64,000 nucleotides of DNA from Anaerolineae bacterium (GCA_020849765.1 JADLAY010000002.1:62001-126000); one strand, 5' to 3'; shown: positions 1 through 8,397, counted from the first letter of the stretch. The notes: generated from the sequence alone by a model not told the origin. Numbers and translations: made by a program.

Positions 1-1621
1 AGATGATTTCGACGATGGTGCCCTCATCCGCCCAATCATAGAGCTGTCGCGCCTGCTCATCTTGGGACATCACACAGCCCAATGTATACGGCGTGCCCAC
101 CGTGTTGCCGCCGAGATAGCCACCATTCGGCAGCAACACCGCGCCATGAAATCCATTGACCAGCCCTGGAACAGCCTCGTAAATGCCCATGAACCAGTTC
201 ATTTCCCACTGTCCACAACCAGCATCACCGCACAAAGTGTAGCTGCTGCCATACGCAACCGGCTCGTGGCTCAGAATCTGGTAGATGCCCGGTGAGGTGG
301 GGGCCTCGTCAATCCCGGACGAAATCTGCCAATTGAGAACCACCTGACCATCCTCAAAAGCGACCAGAGATTGGGTTTCCAGATCGACCACGATCCGTTT
401 GTTGGCGACCACAGGCAATGGCAGTGTGACATCACGCGATGGCAGATTGATCACATCGCCGACCGATAAGACGCCTAGATCCCGACCGGGATTGGCTTCT
501 TCGATCAAAAAGAAGGGGATGCCCGTTTTGCGGGCGATTCGATAGCCCGTATCCCCTGCAACAACTTCATACGTCGTGGGATTGAAACGCATCTGCACCT
601 GCGCCTGTGTTATGCCCGCTGCGAGCGAAAGGTTGATTGCGTCAATCACCTCTTGGGTATCCAGAAAGCCACCCTGCGACGATCCGGTTGCAGCCGTACT
701 GTTCAGGCTATTGACGTAATCGGATACGGGAGCATTTCGCGCAACCAGGCTGCTTTCGCCTGCCTCAATCCAGGTACTTAACGTCTCAGGAGAAGCCGTA
801 AAGCTCACCTGCCGATCTTCGAAAGGATCATAGGCAGTGAGTTCGAACGGGGCAGACACAAAGCGCTGCGCCCTCTCCAGCAAACTGTCCGGGCTTGCTA
901 TTGCCGGTTGCAGCTCGGTAGTCACAAGAGAGACGTCACGAGTAAGCATGTCGAGTGGGGCCGCGAGCATCCCGCTCAGGGTCGCGTCAACATCGAGGGC
1001 GATCCCGTTCTGACCAGCTATGCCAGCGACGGCGCCATTTTGCCATTCATAGCGCGCGTTGATCGGCGCAACATAGACGTCTTCTGCCAGGGCTTCAAGA
1101 TACTGGCGCATGATCATCTGATCGACGGAAACCGCCGGATCAAGCCAGTAGCCGAACGGGAGTCCCGCCAACCCAAGACCGTGTGTCGCCTGCACGCTGG
1201 ACTGTGCGTCCAAATGCAGACCAAGCCCGGTTGGCGACGTTTCCCATTCACGATTGTCAGCCGTGAAGCGAATGACGATGTCCTGTGACCAGGCGGTCTC
1301 CAATGCCTCTGCTGCAGCGTCATGCGGCAAGCCACCGAGCGCGACATCGAGTATGAATACGTTCGGCGGGATGCGCCCGCCCCAGAAGATACTGACGAGA
1401 AACAGCGACACAAAGGCGATCGCTGGGAGCACAAAGATCCTCAATCCTTGAGGACGCACTTCCCTCAGAAGCGGCGCTAAGACCGCACGCCATCGAGCAG
1501 AGTTCGCCTGCTGGTCGCCGGCTGTCGCTTTGCGTACTGCCATCGGCTGCCGGTTGGATCGCCTCTGGCGCGCTTGTTGGCGCTGCCTGGCACGACCGTG
1601 ATCCTGTCGCACGTTGTCCAT
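1..1621 (-). CDS. L,D-transpeptidase with LysM (C-terminus cut by window edge)
   Basis: I translated about 540 codons from the ATG at 1621, one base after the stop of the SHOCT gene, so the two form an operon. The N-terminus is basic and cytoplasmic (residues 1-58), followed by one membrane segment at about 60-80. An extracellular region then resembles the YoaR/PG_binding_4 domain that precedes many L,D-transpeptidases. A LysM repeat follows at about 347-392 (core VVAGDTGYRIARKTG) and a YkuD domain from about 400. The YkuD signature is visible: GFHG with the conserved His near 490 and TLGCV with the catalytic Cys near 513. The family usually has S/T-H/R-G-C, so Leu in place of His/Arg is unusual. 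The predicted role is 3-3 cross-linking of peptidoglycan outside the membrane. The 3' end lies beyond base 1. Family assignment is firm; activity is inferred. Confidence 0.85.
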   Translation of the reverse strand, partial: MDNVRQDHGRARQRQQARQRRSNRQPMAVRKATAGDQQANSARWRAVLAPLLREVRPQGLRIFVLPAIAFVSLFLVSIFWGGRIPPNVFILDVALGGLPHDAAAEALETAWSQDIVIRFTADNREWETSPTGLGLHLDAQSSVQATHGLGLAGLPFGYWLDPAVSVDQMIMRQYLEALAEDVYVAPINARYEWQNGAVAGIAGQNGIALDVDATLSGMLAAPLDMLTRDVSLVTTELQPAIASPDSLLERAQRFVSAPFELTAYDPFEDRQVSFTASPETLSTWIEAGESSLVARNAPVSDYVNSLNSTAATGSSQGGFLDTQEVIDAINLSLAAGITQAQVQMRFNPTTYEVVAGDTGYRIARKTGIPFFLIEEANPGRDLGVLSVGDVINLPSRDVTLPLPVVANKRIVVDLETQSLVAFEDGQVVLNWQISSGIDEAPTSPGIYQILSHEPVAYGSSYTLCGDAGCGQWEMNWFMGIYEAVPGLVNGFHGAVLLPNGGYLGGNTVGTPYTLGCVMSQDEQARQLYDWADEGTIVEII

Positions 1622-1622
1622 G

Positions 1623-1856
1623 TCAGCCCTGCCAGTATCGCTTGTCGTCCTCGATATCCTCGAGGTATGCCATATATTCATCACGCGAGATTTCACCTTT
1701 GGCAAACCGTATGTCAAGGATGTCTCTCGCCGCTTGCGGCACGCTTTTTCGCTTTTCCTTTTGTTCAAGCCCGGCGTTCGCGTTGTGATTGATCCACTGC
1801 CAGATGACCACTGCCAGAATCACGACAACAAGACCGCCAAACACCATCATCATCAC
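1623..1856 (-). CDS. Small membrane protein with SHOCT domain
   Basis: This is a 77-residue protein. One N-terminal membrane helix starts after the initiating Met run (VFGGLVVVILAVVIWQWI). The C-terminal ILDIRFAKGEISRDEYMAYL is a textbook SHOCT (short C-terminal) motif, a roughly 30-residue module often found at the end of small membrane proteins and linked to oligomerisation. The start is one of four consecutive ATG codons, so the exact start is uncertain by up to three codons. The gene sits directly upstream of the L,D-transpeptidase. An imperfect CGCCA-N2-TGGCG site lies about 75 bases upstream (1929-1940), suggesting both genes belong to the local regulon. No enzymatic role can be assigned. 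Confidence 0.8.
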   Translation of the reverse strand: MMMMVFGGLVVVILAVVIWQWINHNANAGLEQKEKRKSVPQAARDILDIRFAKGEISRDEYMAYLEDIEDDKRYWQG

Positions 1857-1928
1857 GCTAACCCTGCGCTTCTTCCTTCAGCAAAATCGCTTAACTTAAG
1901 GTTACGACTCTCAGTGCAGGGAGCCATG

Positions 1929-1940
1929 CGCTATTTGGCG
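1929..1940. promoter_or_regulatory. Regulon operator copy 1 (imperfect CGCCA-N2-TGGCG)
   Basis: The sequence is CGCTATTTGGCG, one mismatch from the palindrome CGCCATTTGGCG found three more times in the first 11.2 kb. It lies upstream of the SHOCT/L,D-transpeptidase operon on the minus strand. If its centre sits near -41.5, transcription would begin near 1893, leaving a short leader. It also lies just past the end of the kinase gene. Confidence 0.5.
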
Positions 1941-1977
1941 GGTTATTTAGCGCCGGTTCCTGGCGGTCGCTCAATTC

Positions 1978-3048
1978 TCATGTTGGCGCTTTGGATGGCG
2001 TCGTGTTGAGGTACAGATCGGGGTCTCTCTGGAATGCGCCCTGGCAAACCGGACAGCAAAAGTAATACGTTTCACCGTGATACGAAATGCTGCTATAGGC
2101 TTGCTGCGACTCAATCAGGGCGCTGCACACGGGATCACGCACACGGTCATTGGGTTGATTATCCGCGCTGGTCGGCAAATAGACCTTGAGAGACGTTCCC
2201 TTCCCAGCCTGACTGTCAATCGTGAGTGATCCACCCAGGCTTGTGATCCGCTCTTGAATGCCAAGCAGTCCATAATGCTTCTGAAAGGCCAGGTCGCCCA
2301 GGTGCGACGGTGGGCGAAATCCGCACCCATCATCCTGTACCTGGAGCGAAACCCCCTGGGGCTGATAGTCCGCATCAATGTGGACGTGGGTTGCCTTACT
2401 GTGACGCACGATATTGCGGAGTGCCTCCTGCACGGCGCGAAACAGGGCCAGTTCCTGCGCTTCATCCAGGCGACGCGGATCGCCTTTGGTGGTCAATTTC
2501 ACCTTCGCATCCGGAATCATCGCGAACTGCATTTCCAGTGCGGGGATCAAACCCAATTCCTCCAGCGCAGGTGGACGCAGGCCGCCGATGATGTTGCGCA
2601 AGCTGGCGACAATCTCCACCGCCTGTTCGCGCACAAGATGAAGCGTCTGTATCGCTCGAACCGGATCGGTCTGGATCCAGTTCTTTGCCATCTCGATGCC
2701 CTGTGTGACCGCAATCGTCGATTGCACCGCGTCATCGTGCAGTTCGCGGGCAATGCGTTTGCGCTCATTTTCCTGCCCGTTGGCGAGCTGCTCCGCATAT
2801 GCGCGGCTTTGTTCCTGAGCGCGCATGACATGCCCAACCATACCAGACATTGCCCGGTGCAGTTGGCGGATTTCAGAGATGCCACCACATTGACGATCAA
2901 ACGAATCAAGCTCGCCCTGGCTCAATTGTGCCGCCTGGCGTGACAGTTTCTGGATAGGACGAAGCACACGCAGGTAAAACCAGACGTTGCTGGTGAGAAA
3001 CAAAGCGCCACCCACACAGCACAGTTCCAGCAGGCTGGCATGAATCAT
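1978..3048 (-). CDS. NarL-type sensor histidine kinase with C-terminal YHS domain
   Basis: This 356-residue kinase has one N-terminal membrane segment (about 8-28), a HAMP-like linker (29-80), and a HisKA_3 dimerisation domain whose H-box RIARELHDDAVQS places the phosphoacceptor at His104. The HATPase_c domain has an N-box around ALRNIVRHS (209-217) and a G1 box DDGCGF (239-244). After the catalytic domain comes a YHS module at about 304-348: DPVC, then HGETYYFCCPVCQGAF, then DPDLYL, with Cys308, Cys331, Cys332 and Cys335. YHS/TRASH modules bind metals. This suggests that metal occupancy on the cytoplasmic side modulates the kinase, which is inference. The start overlaps the regulator stop (ATGA), so translation is coupled to the response regulator gene. 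A CopB-type ATPase and cytochromes nearby fit a metal-responsive system. Confidence 0.9.
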   Translation of the reverse strand: MIHASLLELCCVGGALFLTSNVWFYLRVLRPIQKLSRQAAQLSQGELDSFDRQCGGISEIRQLHRAMSGMVGHVMRAQEQSRAYAEQLANGQENERKRIARELHDDAVQSTIAVTQGIEMAKNWIQTDPVRAIQTLHLVREQAVEIVASLRNIIGGLRPPALEELGLIPALEMQFAMIPDAKVKLTTKGDPRRLDEAQELALFRAVQEALRNIVRHSKATHVHIDADYQPQGVSLQVQDDGCGFRPPSHLGDLAFQKHYGLLGIQERITSLGGSLTIDSQAGKGTSLKVYLPTSADNQPNDRVRDPVCSALIESQQAYSSISYHGETYYFCCPVCQGAFQRDPDLYLNTTPSKAPT

Positions 3049-3686
3049 TGCTCACTGCTCCCTTCCAGAGTGATGAACCCGTGTTGCAAGCCAATGGCAA
3101 CCGCTTCAGTGCGGGTCGTCACACCGAACTTCTGATAGATATTCTTGAGGTGTCCCTGTACCGTGCGATCCGAGATGAAGAGCAGCTTGCCAATCTCTTT
3201 GTTCGTTCTGCCCAAGCCGGCGTGCGACAACACCTCAAGCTCACGATCCGTTAGCCCCTCAATCTGCGCGGACATCGCAGTGATGTGTTTCTCAGCGCGC
3301 GCCAGGGTATCGGCATCGAATGCCTTGCGCCCAATCGCCACTTCAGTCAAGGCCCTGTAGAGTTCGCTCAGTTCCGCAGTCTTGAGAATGAATCCATCGG
3401 CACCGGCATCCAGCAGCGCGTGGACATAGGCTGGCTCATTGTAAGCGGTCAAAACCAGGATGCGAATGTCAGGGTACTCGTGCCGGATGCGCCGTGTCGC
3501 TTCGACACCGGTCAGCTCAGGCAAGTGAATATCCATCACGACCACATCCGGCTGTAATCTTCCGGCCAGCTCGATTGCTTCTCGTCCATTGGTTGCCTCA
3601 CCGATGACCTCAATCCCCACACTTTCCAGGTAGAGACGTGTCCCCTGTCGCACGATTTTGTGATCTTCTGCCAGCAAGACCTTCAT
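3045..3686 (-). CDS. NarL/FixJ-family response regulator
   Basis: This is a 213-residue regulator. Its receiver domain carries the acidic pair at E7-D8 and the phosphoacceptor Asp52 (VVVMDIHLPE). The C-terminal LuxR-type helix-turn-helix begins at LTDRELEVL and continues through TNKEIGKLL and SDRTVQGHLKNIYQKFGV. The ATG at 3686 is preferred because the receiver begins there and GGCGGGG lies upstream; an in-frame start at 3761 would add 25 residues that match nothing. It overlaps the YHS-kinase gene by ATGA, so the two are a cognate pair. NarL-type regulators bind inverted 7-bp half-sites around a 2-bp centre, which matches the geometry of the four palindromes at 1929, 4420, 8398 and 11200. 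I infer that this protein is their ligand. Confidence 0.92.
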   Translation of the reverse strand: MKVLLAEDHKIVRQGTRLYLESVGIEVIGEATNGREAIELAGRLQPDVVVMDIHLPELTGVEATRRIRHEYPDIRILVLTAYNEPAYVHALLDAGADGFILKTAELSELYRALTEVAIGRKAFDADTLARAEKHITAMSAQIEGLTDRELEVLSHAGLGRTNKEIGKLLFISDRTVQGHLKNIYQKFGVTTRTEAVAIGLQHGFITLEGSSEQ

Positions 3687-3849
3687 GATTACGACCCCGC
3701 CTATCTGACCTTGTTCCATCATATCGCTGACTCTTTCCGAGTGCTGAAAGAGCCTGCGCAAGCAACACGACGTTTGCCCTATGTCTAGACCGCCGAAACT
3801 CCATGCTATACTTTGCGAGACTATTGGACTTCAGGAGGGGAAATCAAAA

Positions 3850-4065
3850 ATGAAGAAGTTCACTGTCCTCACAATCGTCCTGGCCTTGCTTCTGCTGCTC
3901 GCATTGGCGACGACCGCTCTCTCGCATGAGGGTGAGGTTCACGAGTGCCATTGGGTGAGCGGTGCCGCATTTGGTCGACATGTGGCCGACCACGCACGGG
4001 CTGGGGAACTGAATGGAGATCATAACCCTGGAAACCATCAAGGGTACTCCATTTGCGTGCCATAG
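3850..4065 (+). CDS. Small secreted His-rich hypothetical protein
   Basis: This is a 71-residue protein. AGGAGGGG at 3832-3839 sits upstream of the ATG at 3850, which supports this start over the ATG at 3781. A strong signal peptide (KKFTVLTIVLALLLLLALATTALS) is followed by a short mature domain with seven His and two Cys residues (HEGEVHECHW, GRHVADHARAG, GDHNPGNHQGYSIC). A possible -10 box (TATACT) lies at 3807-3812. I do not recognise the family. The signal peptide and the His/Cys content, next to a metal-type kinase and a CopB-like ATPase, suggest an extracytoplasmic metal-binding or metal-buffering protein, which is speculative. Confidence 0.75.
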   Translation: MKKFTVLTIVLALLLLLALATTALSHEGEVHECHWVSGAAFGRHVADHARAGELNGDHNPGNHQGYSICVP

Positions 4066-4478
4066 ACCTGCCCGGCCACTTTGGTCAACAGAGGCGCGGG
4101 TAACACCGGCCACGTCCAGGCGTCGCCCAAGCCTTCGATGCGTTGAGCGGCTTTTCGACAGAACATCAGTCACCGGGCGAGAATCATCTCGCTTGCTAGT
4201 GCCACTTGATTCTCGCTCGGCCTGGTGTTCCCGCTTGCCATCCGCCAGGAGAGTTTGATCGGCGTCATCAGCCAACGCGCTGGTCGTGTACCCACATGCG
4301 CCCGGATCAACTGGGGTGACCGAGCCGTCCCGTCTACTGGCCGCAAGCGATTCAGCACAGCTGACGCTTCCTTTTCGCACTCGAATACCACGGTACCTCA
4401 ATTGAAGCTCCCAAACATACGCCATTTGGCGCATTGCTGCTGGCGATACCCCAGGATAGGCTTTAGAAGCGTTCGTGA
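4066..4478. other. 413-bp intergenic region with nested hairpins
   Basis: No convincing gene lies here. GCGAGA-ATCA-TCTCGC (4177-4192) can form a 6-bp hairpin. The same left arm can instead pair over 10 bp (GCGAGAATCA with TGATTCTCGC, 4177-4186 and 4207-4216). The two structures are mutually exclusive. There is no T tract. Operator copy 2 is at 4420-4431, near the downstream cytochrome gene. Confidence 0.5.
4420..4431. promoter_or_regulatory. Regulon operator copy 2 (CGCCATTTGGCG)
   Basis: This is a perfect CGCCA-TT-TGGCG inverted repeat 48 bases upstream of the cytochrome c reading frame at 4479. The flanking bases (TA before, CA after) extend it to the 7-2-7 layout used by NarL-type regulators. 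It would control the cytochrome and, through read-through, the DUF1573-like gene. Confidence 0.6.
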
Positions 4479-5078
4479 TTGAATCATCGATGTACGCTGG
4501 GTTTCACGGGATGTCTGAACACGGTGGATGACAAATGGAGGCTGCCCTGCTGCGCCCTGCCCTTGTTTGCGACCATGTGTATTTGCTCAACTTTGTTCTT
4601 GATCGCCGCCGCCAGGCCAACCACCAATCAAGTCGCCGGTGCGCAACAGGCTGCACAGAATCAACGCTCATTCGCCGAATCGCAAATTCAGATCCTTGAT
4701 AGACAGTTCACGGAGCCGGAACTGGCACAGGGCCAGGCCATTTACACGCAAATATGCGCTGCCTGCCACGGCATTGACGGCCAGGGGCAATTCCCTGAAG
4801 CGCCGCTCGAACCGGACATCACCGGGCGGATCGGCGCGCCGCCGCATAACCATACCGGGCATAGTTGGCATCACAGCGATGTGTCGCTCATCCGCTATGT
4901 CACCGAAGGCGGCTTCAGTGATCCTACGCGCTTCTACACCATGCCGCCTTTCGGCGAAGTCCTGTCTGATGAGCAAATTCAGATGGCCCTCGCGTACATC
5001 AAGACCATGTGGACGGACGAGCAGCGGGCAATGCAACGGCAGTTGACCGAAGAAGAGCAAAGCATGTTCTCTAATTAG
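4479..5078 (+). CDS. Secreted or membrane-anchored mono-heme cytochrome c
   Basis: The frame is 199 codons from a TTG at 4479. GTG at 4524 and ATG at 4575 are alternative starts and none has a clear ribosome site. A hydrophobic export segment (CCALPLFATMCICSTLFLIAAA) precedes the mature domain. The heme attachment site is ICAACHG and a distal axial Met is likely in TMPPFGEVLSD. The fold is class I cytochrome c, with LSDEQIQMALAYIKTMW as the C-terminal helix. A His-rich stretch (PPHNHTGHSWHH) between the heme site and the axial Met is unusual. It should act outside the membrane as an electron carrier. The DUF1573-like gene follows after 52 bases, probably in the same transcript, and an operator copy lies upstream. 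Confidence 0.88.
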   Translation: MNHRCTLGFTGCLNTVDDKWRLPCCALPLFATMCICSTLFLIAAARPTTNQVAGAQQAAQNQRSFAESQIQILDRQFTEPELAQGQAIYTQICAACHGIDGQGQFPEAPLEPDITGRIGAPPHNHTGHSWHHSDVSLIRYVTEGGFSDPTRFYTMPPFGEVLSDEQIQMALAYIKTMWTDEQRAMQRQLTEEEQSMFSN

Positions 5079-5130
5079 AACAGGACGATGTATCGTATGA
5101 TCTCATGTGTGAGTGTCAAAGGAGGACACC

Positions 5131-5619
5131 TTGAGTAAAGCCCAAAAAACTGAACCTTCGAAGGCGCAAGGGCGACCCACCTGGCTGATACCGGCAATCA
5201 TCGTCGGTATAGCCGTGATTGTCCTAGCTGTCGTTGCCGCCATTACGGGCAATCGGCGTGAACCTTTCGAACCCGAGGTCGCTGGCGCGCCACGGGCGGA
5301 ATTCGACCAGACTCGTATCGACCACGGCTCCATGAGCTTCAACCAGCAAGCTGAGAGTGTGTTTCGCGTGCGTAACGTCGGCGACCAACCCCTGACGATT
5401 CAGGGTGAGCCTCGCGTCGAACTCGTGCAGGGGTGTTGACCGCCTCGTGCTGTCGTCAGTTCGGCGACTATAATGCCCGGGGACGAAGCGACCATCACAC
5501 TGCGCTTCACTATGCACGAGGGGATGGATGGCCAACACGAGTTCAGGGTGCATGTCCTGACCAATGACCCTACACAGCCCGAAATTCCGCTGACCGTGCT
5601 CTCTCTATGGGGAGCATAG
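5131..5619 (+). CDS. Membrane-anchored DUF1573-like protein with in-frame TGA (candidate selenoprotein)
   Basis: AAAGGAGG at 5118-5125, five bases before the TTG at 5131, fixes the start. Residues 17-40 form a membrane helix, and an extracytoplasmic DUF1573-like beta-sandwich follows (FRVRNVGDQPLTIQGEPRVE). Codon 103 is TGA (5437-5439), directly after VQGC. The same frame then stays open for 59 codons and reads as the rest of the domain: PPRAVVSSATIMPGDEA, FTMHEGMDGQHEFRVHVL, TNDPTQPEIPLTVLSLWGA, ending at TAG 5617-5619. Related proteins, as I recall the family, carry a second Cys (GCC-PP) here, so TGA sits exactly where Cys is expected. This fits selenocysteine insertion. A nonsense mutation of TGC/TGT or a sequence error are the alternatives. 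No Sec machinery lies in the window. Confidence 0.7.
5440..5466 (+). other. Possible SECIS-like hairpin just 3' of the in-frame TGA
   Basis: Starting two bases after the TGA, CGCC (5441-5444) can pair with GGCG (5463-5466). Inside an internal loop, GCTG (5449-5452) pairs with CAGT (5457-5460, one G-T wobble), closed by the loop TCGT. A G occurs in the apical loop, as bacterial SECIS elements need. The loop begins only about 13 bases after TGA, a little closer than usual, so the match is weak. Confidence 0.25.
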
Positions 5620-5678
5620 ATTTTCGGCAGCATCGCGATGAGATAGATCTAGCCTCGATCGCTTCTCGCTGACGAAGA

Positions 5679-5710
5679 CATGGCGCACTCTGGTCAGAAG
5701 GTGCGCCATG
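5679..5710. terminator. Bidirectional hairpin between convergent genes
   Basis: CATGGCGCAC and GTGCGCCATG form a perfect 10-bp stem with a 12-base loop. It lies between the DUF1573-like gene (+) and the CopB-type ATPase (-), the usual place for a shared terminator. There is no strong T tract on either side. Confidence 0.6.
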
Positions 5711-5738
5711 CTTCCCTGCGATCTACCGCTCTCTGGTG

Positions 5739-7826
5739 TTAGCCAGGCTGCGCGGCAAGCTGTGTTCGTCTGAGCAATTGCGCGTTGATCGCCACGATGA
5801 TCGTGCTCAGCGACATGAAGATCGCGCCAACTGCCGGAGACAGGATGAAACCAACCGGCGCCAGAATCCCGGCGGCCAGCGGCAGCGCCACCACGTTGTA
5901 GCCGGTTGCCCAGAGCAGGTTCTGGATCATCTTGCGGTAAGTGGCACGGCTGAGTTCGAAGATCTTGACCACATCCAGCGGATTGCTCTTGACCAGGATG
6001 ATCCCGGCAGACTCAATCGCCACGTCCGTGCCGCTGCCGATGGCGATGCCGATGTCGGCGCGGGTGAGCGCGGGCGCGTCGTTGACGCCATCGCCAACCA
6101 TTGCCACTTTCTTGCCCTGTTTTTGCAGTTCCGCCACCTTCTGATCTTTGTGCTCCGGCAGAACCTCGGCGAAGACGGTGTCAATGCCCAGTTCACGGGC
6201 GACGGCGTCTGCAACCTGCTGGCTGTCGCCCGTGAGCATCGCAACTTCAACGCCCATCTCGTGCAGCCTCTGAACCGCCTGCTTGCTTTCCTTGCGCACC
6301 ACATCCGCCAGTGCGAACGCCGCCACAACCGCGTCTTCGACCACCATGTAGACGACGGTCTGGGCGTTGTCATTGGCTTCCTGCCGGAAACGATTCAGAT
6401 CACCGGCAAGGTCGAGTTCGAGCAGTTCCAGCAAGCGCGGACCGCCAACGTAGACAGTCTTGCCCTCATACGTCGCTTTGATCCCGCGCCCCTTGATGGC
6501 CTCGAAACTGCTGATCGTCGCAGGCTTCACGCCTGCCGCTTCTGCTTTCTCGCGAATGCCGCGCGCAATCGGATGTTCCGAGTCGCCTTCGACGGCCAGC
6601 GCCAGCGCCAGGACATCCGCTTCTTGCCATCCCTCGGCAGTGATCAGCTTGACGACGCCAAAGCGCCCTTCGGTGAGCGTGCCAGTTTTGTCAAACACAA
6701 TAGTGTCGATCTCACGGGCTTGCTCAAGCGCGAGGCGATTGCGCACCAGGATGCCGTTCCGCGCCCCCATCGACGTGCTGATGGCAACCACCAGCGGGAT
6801 AGCCAGGCCCAGCGCATGGGGGCAGGCGATCACCAGTACCGTGACAACGCGTTCCAGAACCTCAAGCTCGAAGCCGACCGCCGCTATCCACAGCACAGCC
6901 GTCAGGGCGGCCACCGCCAGGGCGATATAGAACAGCCAGCCCGCCGCCTTGTCCGCCAGGATCTGCGTGTTTGACTTGCTGCTCTGCGCTTCTTCGACGA
7001 GGCGCATGATGCCCGCCAGTGCAGTCTCATCGCCGGTCGCGGACACGCGAATGCGCAGGCTGCCATCCCCGTTGATCGTACCGCCGATAACCTTGTCGCC
7101 CTCGCTCTTCTCCACAGGCTTCGATTCGCCGGTGATCATCGCCTCGTTGAGGTCGGAGTGCCCTTCGATGATCTCGCCATCGGCTGGGACGCTTGCGCCA
7201 GGGCGGATCAACAGCACATCGCCATTGCGCAGGTCGGCGACGCTGACTTCCTCGGTGTTTCCGTTATCGGTCACGCGCTCCGCCGTATCCGGCATCAGCT
7301 TTGCCAGTTCATTGAGCGCGCCCGATGCCTGGCGCACACTGCGCATCTCCATCCAGTGCCCCAGGAGCATGATGTCGATCAGGGTCGCCATCTCCCAGAA
7401 GAAGCCGCTGCCCGGCGCGGCGAACAGGGCGAACAGGCTGTAGAGAAAAGCGACAGTGATTGCCAGCGAGATGAGCAGCATCATGCCAGGTTTGCGATTC
7501 TGAATTTCCGGCACCGCCATTTGCAGGAAGGGCACGCCGCCATAGAGAAAGATCGCGATCGCGAAACCGGGCCCGATCAGGGTGCTGCCAGGAAACTCTG
7601 GCATGGAGAAGCCGAACCACTCCTGGATCATCGGGCTGAACAGGAGTACCGGGATCGTGAGGACGAGACTCACCCAGAAGCGATTGCGGAACATGATCTC
7701 ATGCCCGCTGTGATCGACGCCGTGTCCCCCGTGCCCTTCGTGACCATGGTGGGCATGTTCCATCGGCTGCTCGCTATGTTCTTCATGCGTATGGGCATGA
7801 TGTGACGCCATTGCTTCGTGGTCCAT
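5739..7826 (-). CDS. copB: P1B-type heavy-metal ATPase, CopB-like (CPH motif)
   Basis: This 695-residue P-type ATPase exports metal ions across the cytoplasmic membrane. The first 45 residues are His-rich ([22 protein letters not shown]) in place of the CxxC domains of CopA. The transmembrane metal site is CPHAL near residue 335, the mark of the P1B-3 (CopB) group that handles Cu(II)/Cu(I)/Ag(I). Other family motifs are present: TGES in the actuator domain, DKTGTLTEG (phospho-Asp near 379), SEHPI, and GDGVNDAP near 578. GGGAGGAA precedes the ATG at 7826. The rhodanese lipoprotein gene ends 12 bases upstream, so the two are co-transcribed. The metal assignment follows the CPH subgroup and is otherwise inferred. 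Confidence 0.95.
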   Translation of the reverse strand: MDHEAMASHHAHTHEEHSEQPMEHAHHGHEGHGGHGVDHSGHEIMFRNRFWVSLVLTIPVLLFSPMIQEWFGFSMPEFPGSTLIGPGFAIAIFLYGGVPFLQMAVPEIQNRKPGMMLLISLAITVAFLYSLFALFAAPGSGFFWEMATLIDIMLLGHWMEMRSVRQASGALNELAKLMPDTAERVTDNGNTEEVSVADLRNGDVLLIRPGASVPADGEIIEGHSDLNEAMITGESKPVEKSEGDKVIGGTINGDGSLRIRVSATGDETALAGIMRLVEEAQSSKSNTQILADKAAGWLFYIALAVAALTAVLWIAAVGFELEVLERVVTVLVIACPHALGLAIPLVVAISTSMGARNGILVRNRLALEQAREIDTIVFDKTGTLTEGRFGVVKLITAEGWQEADVLALALAVEGDSEHPIARGIREKAEAAGVKPATISSFEAIKGRGIKATYEGKTVYVGGPRLLELLELDLAGDLNRFRQEANDNAQTVVYMVVEDAVVAAFALADVVRKESKQAVQRLHEMGVEVAMLTGDSQQVADAVARELGIDTVFAEVLPEHKDQKVAELQKQGKKVAMVGDGVNDAPALTRADIGIAIGSGTDVAIESAGIILVKSNPLDVVKIFELSRATYRKMIQNLLWATGYNVVALPLAAGILAPVGFILSPAVGAIFMSLSTIIVAINAQLLRRTQLAAQPG

Positions 7827-7838
7827 CTTTCTTCCTCC

Positions 7839-8270
7839 CTATTGATTGTCGACTATCGTTCGCCCGCTGGATTGCCAGGCCCCCATGCCGCCGGGCACGT
7901 CGTAAACCTGCGTATACCCCAATTCGACCAGATCGCGCGTCGCCTGCTCGCTCATGTTGCCGGAGCGACAGTAGAGGATGATCGGCGCGTTTTTATCCGG
8001 TAGCGCGCTTGTGAGGGCGTCGACGTTGTTATAGGCAATGTTGTAATCCGTCCCCTCAATTTCGCCCTCATAGGGAATGTGCACATTGACCACGGTGTAT
8101 GCCCTGTTCGTGTCTGCCATGACGTCGGCCAGTTCATCAATCGACATCGTTTGATAGGTACCAGTCTGTGCGCTCTCGCCGGGAGCAGCAGTTGGACTGG
8201 TCGTGTTCGTTGATGAACATGCGCCGGCAATGATCGCGATCCCTACCGCTAGCAGTGTTAGAACTCGCAT
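7839..8270 (-). CDS. Rhodanese-like lipoprotein
   Basis: This 143-residue protein has a lipoprotein signal (VLTLLAVGIAIIAGAC, lipobox AGAC), then a Ser/Thr/Ala-rich linker, then a single rhodanese domain. The domain has VVNVHIPYEGEIEGT in place of the usual DVR start and an active-site loop YCRSGNMS carrying the catalytic Cys. The C-terminal GYTQVYDVPGGMGAW is the standard rhodanese end. AAGGAGG lies just before the ATG at 8270. It would sit on the outer face of the membrane and transfer sulfane sulfur or bind a metal or oxyanion. It lies immediately upstream of the CopB-like ATPase in one operon. Operator copy 3 lies 128 bases upstream and could serve both this operon and the divergent DUF2085 gene. 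Confidence 0.88.
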   Translation of the reverse strand: MRVLTLLAVGIAIIAGACSSTNTTSPTAAPGESAQTGTYQTMSIDELADVMADTNRAYTVVNVHIPYEGEIEGTDYNIAYNNVDALTSALPDKNAPIILYCRSGNMSEQATRDLVELGYTQVYDVPGGMGAWQSSGRTIVDNQ

Positions 8271-8397
8271 GATCGGCCTCCTTCGAAATCGTCATCCTCG
8301 CGTTTCACCATAACTGAGGTCCCACGAGAAGACACGGGCTATCTGGCGTGTTTCTACTTCTTGGAGGCGTCGTCACAAGCGTTTCTTGCCACAAATA

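Noticed and set aside
5736..6974. Long plus-strand open frame (412 codons)
   Set aside because: It is antisense to the CopB-like ATPase; composition is Arg/Asp/His/Gln-rich with no family features, while the minus frame has every P-type ATPase motif.
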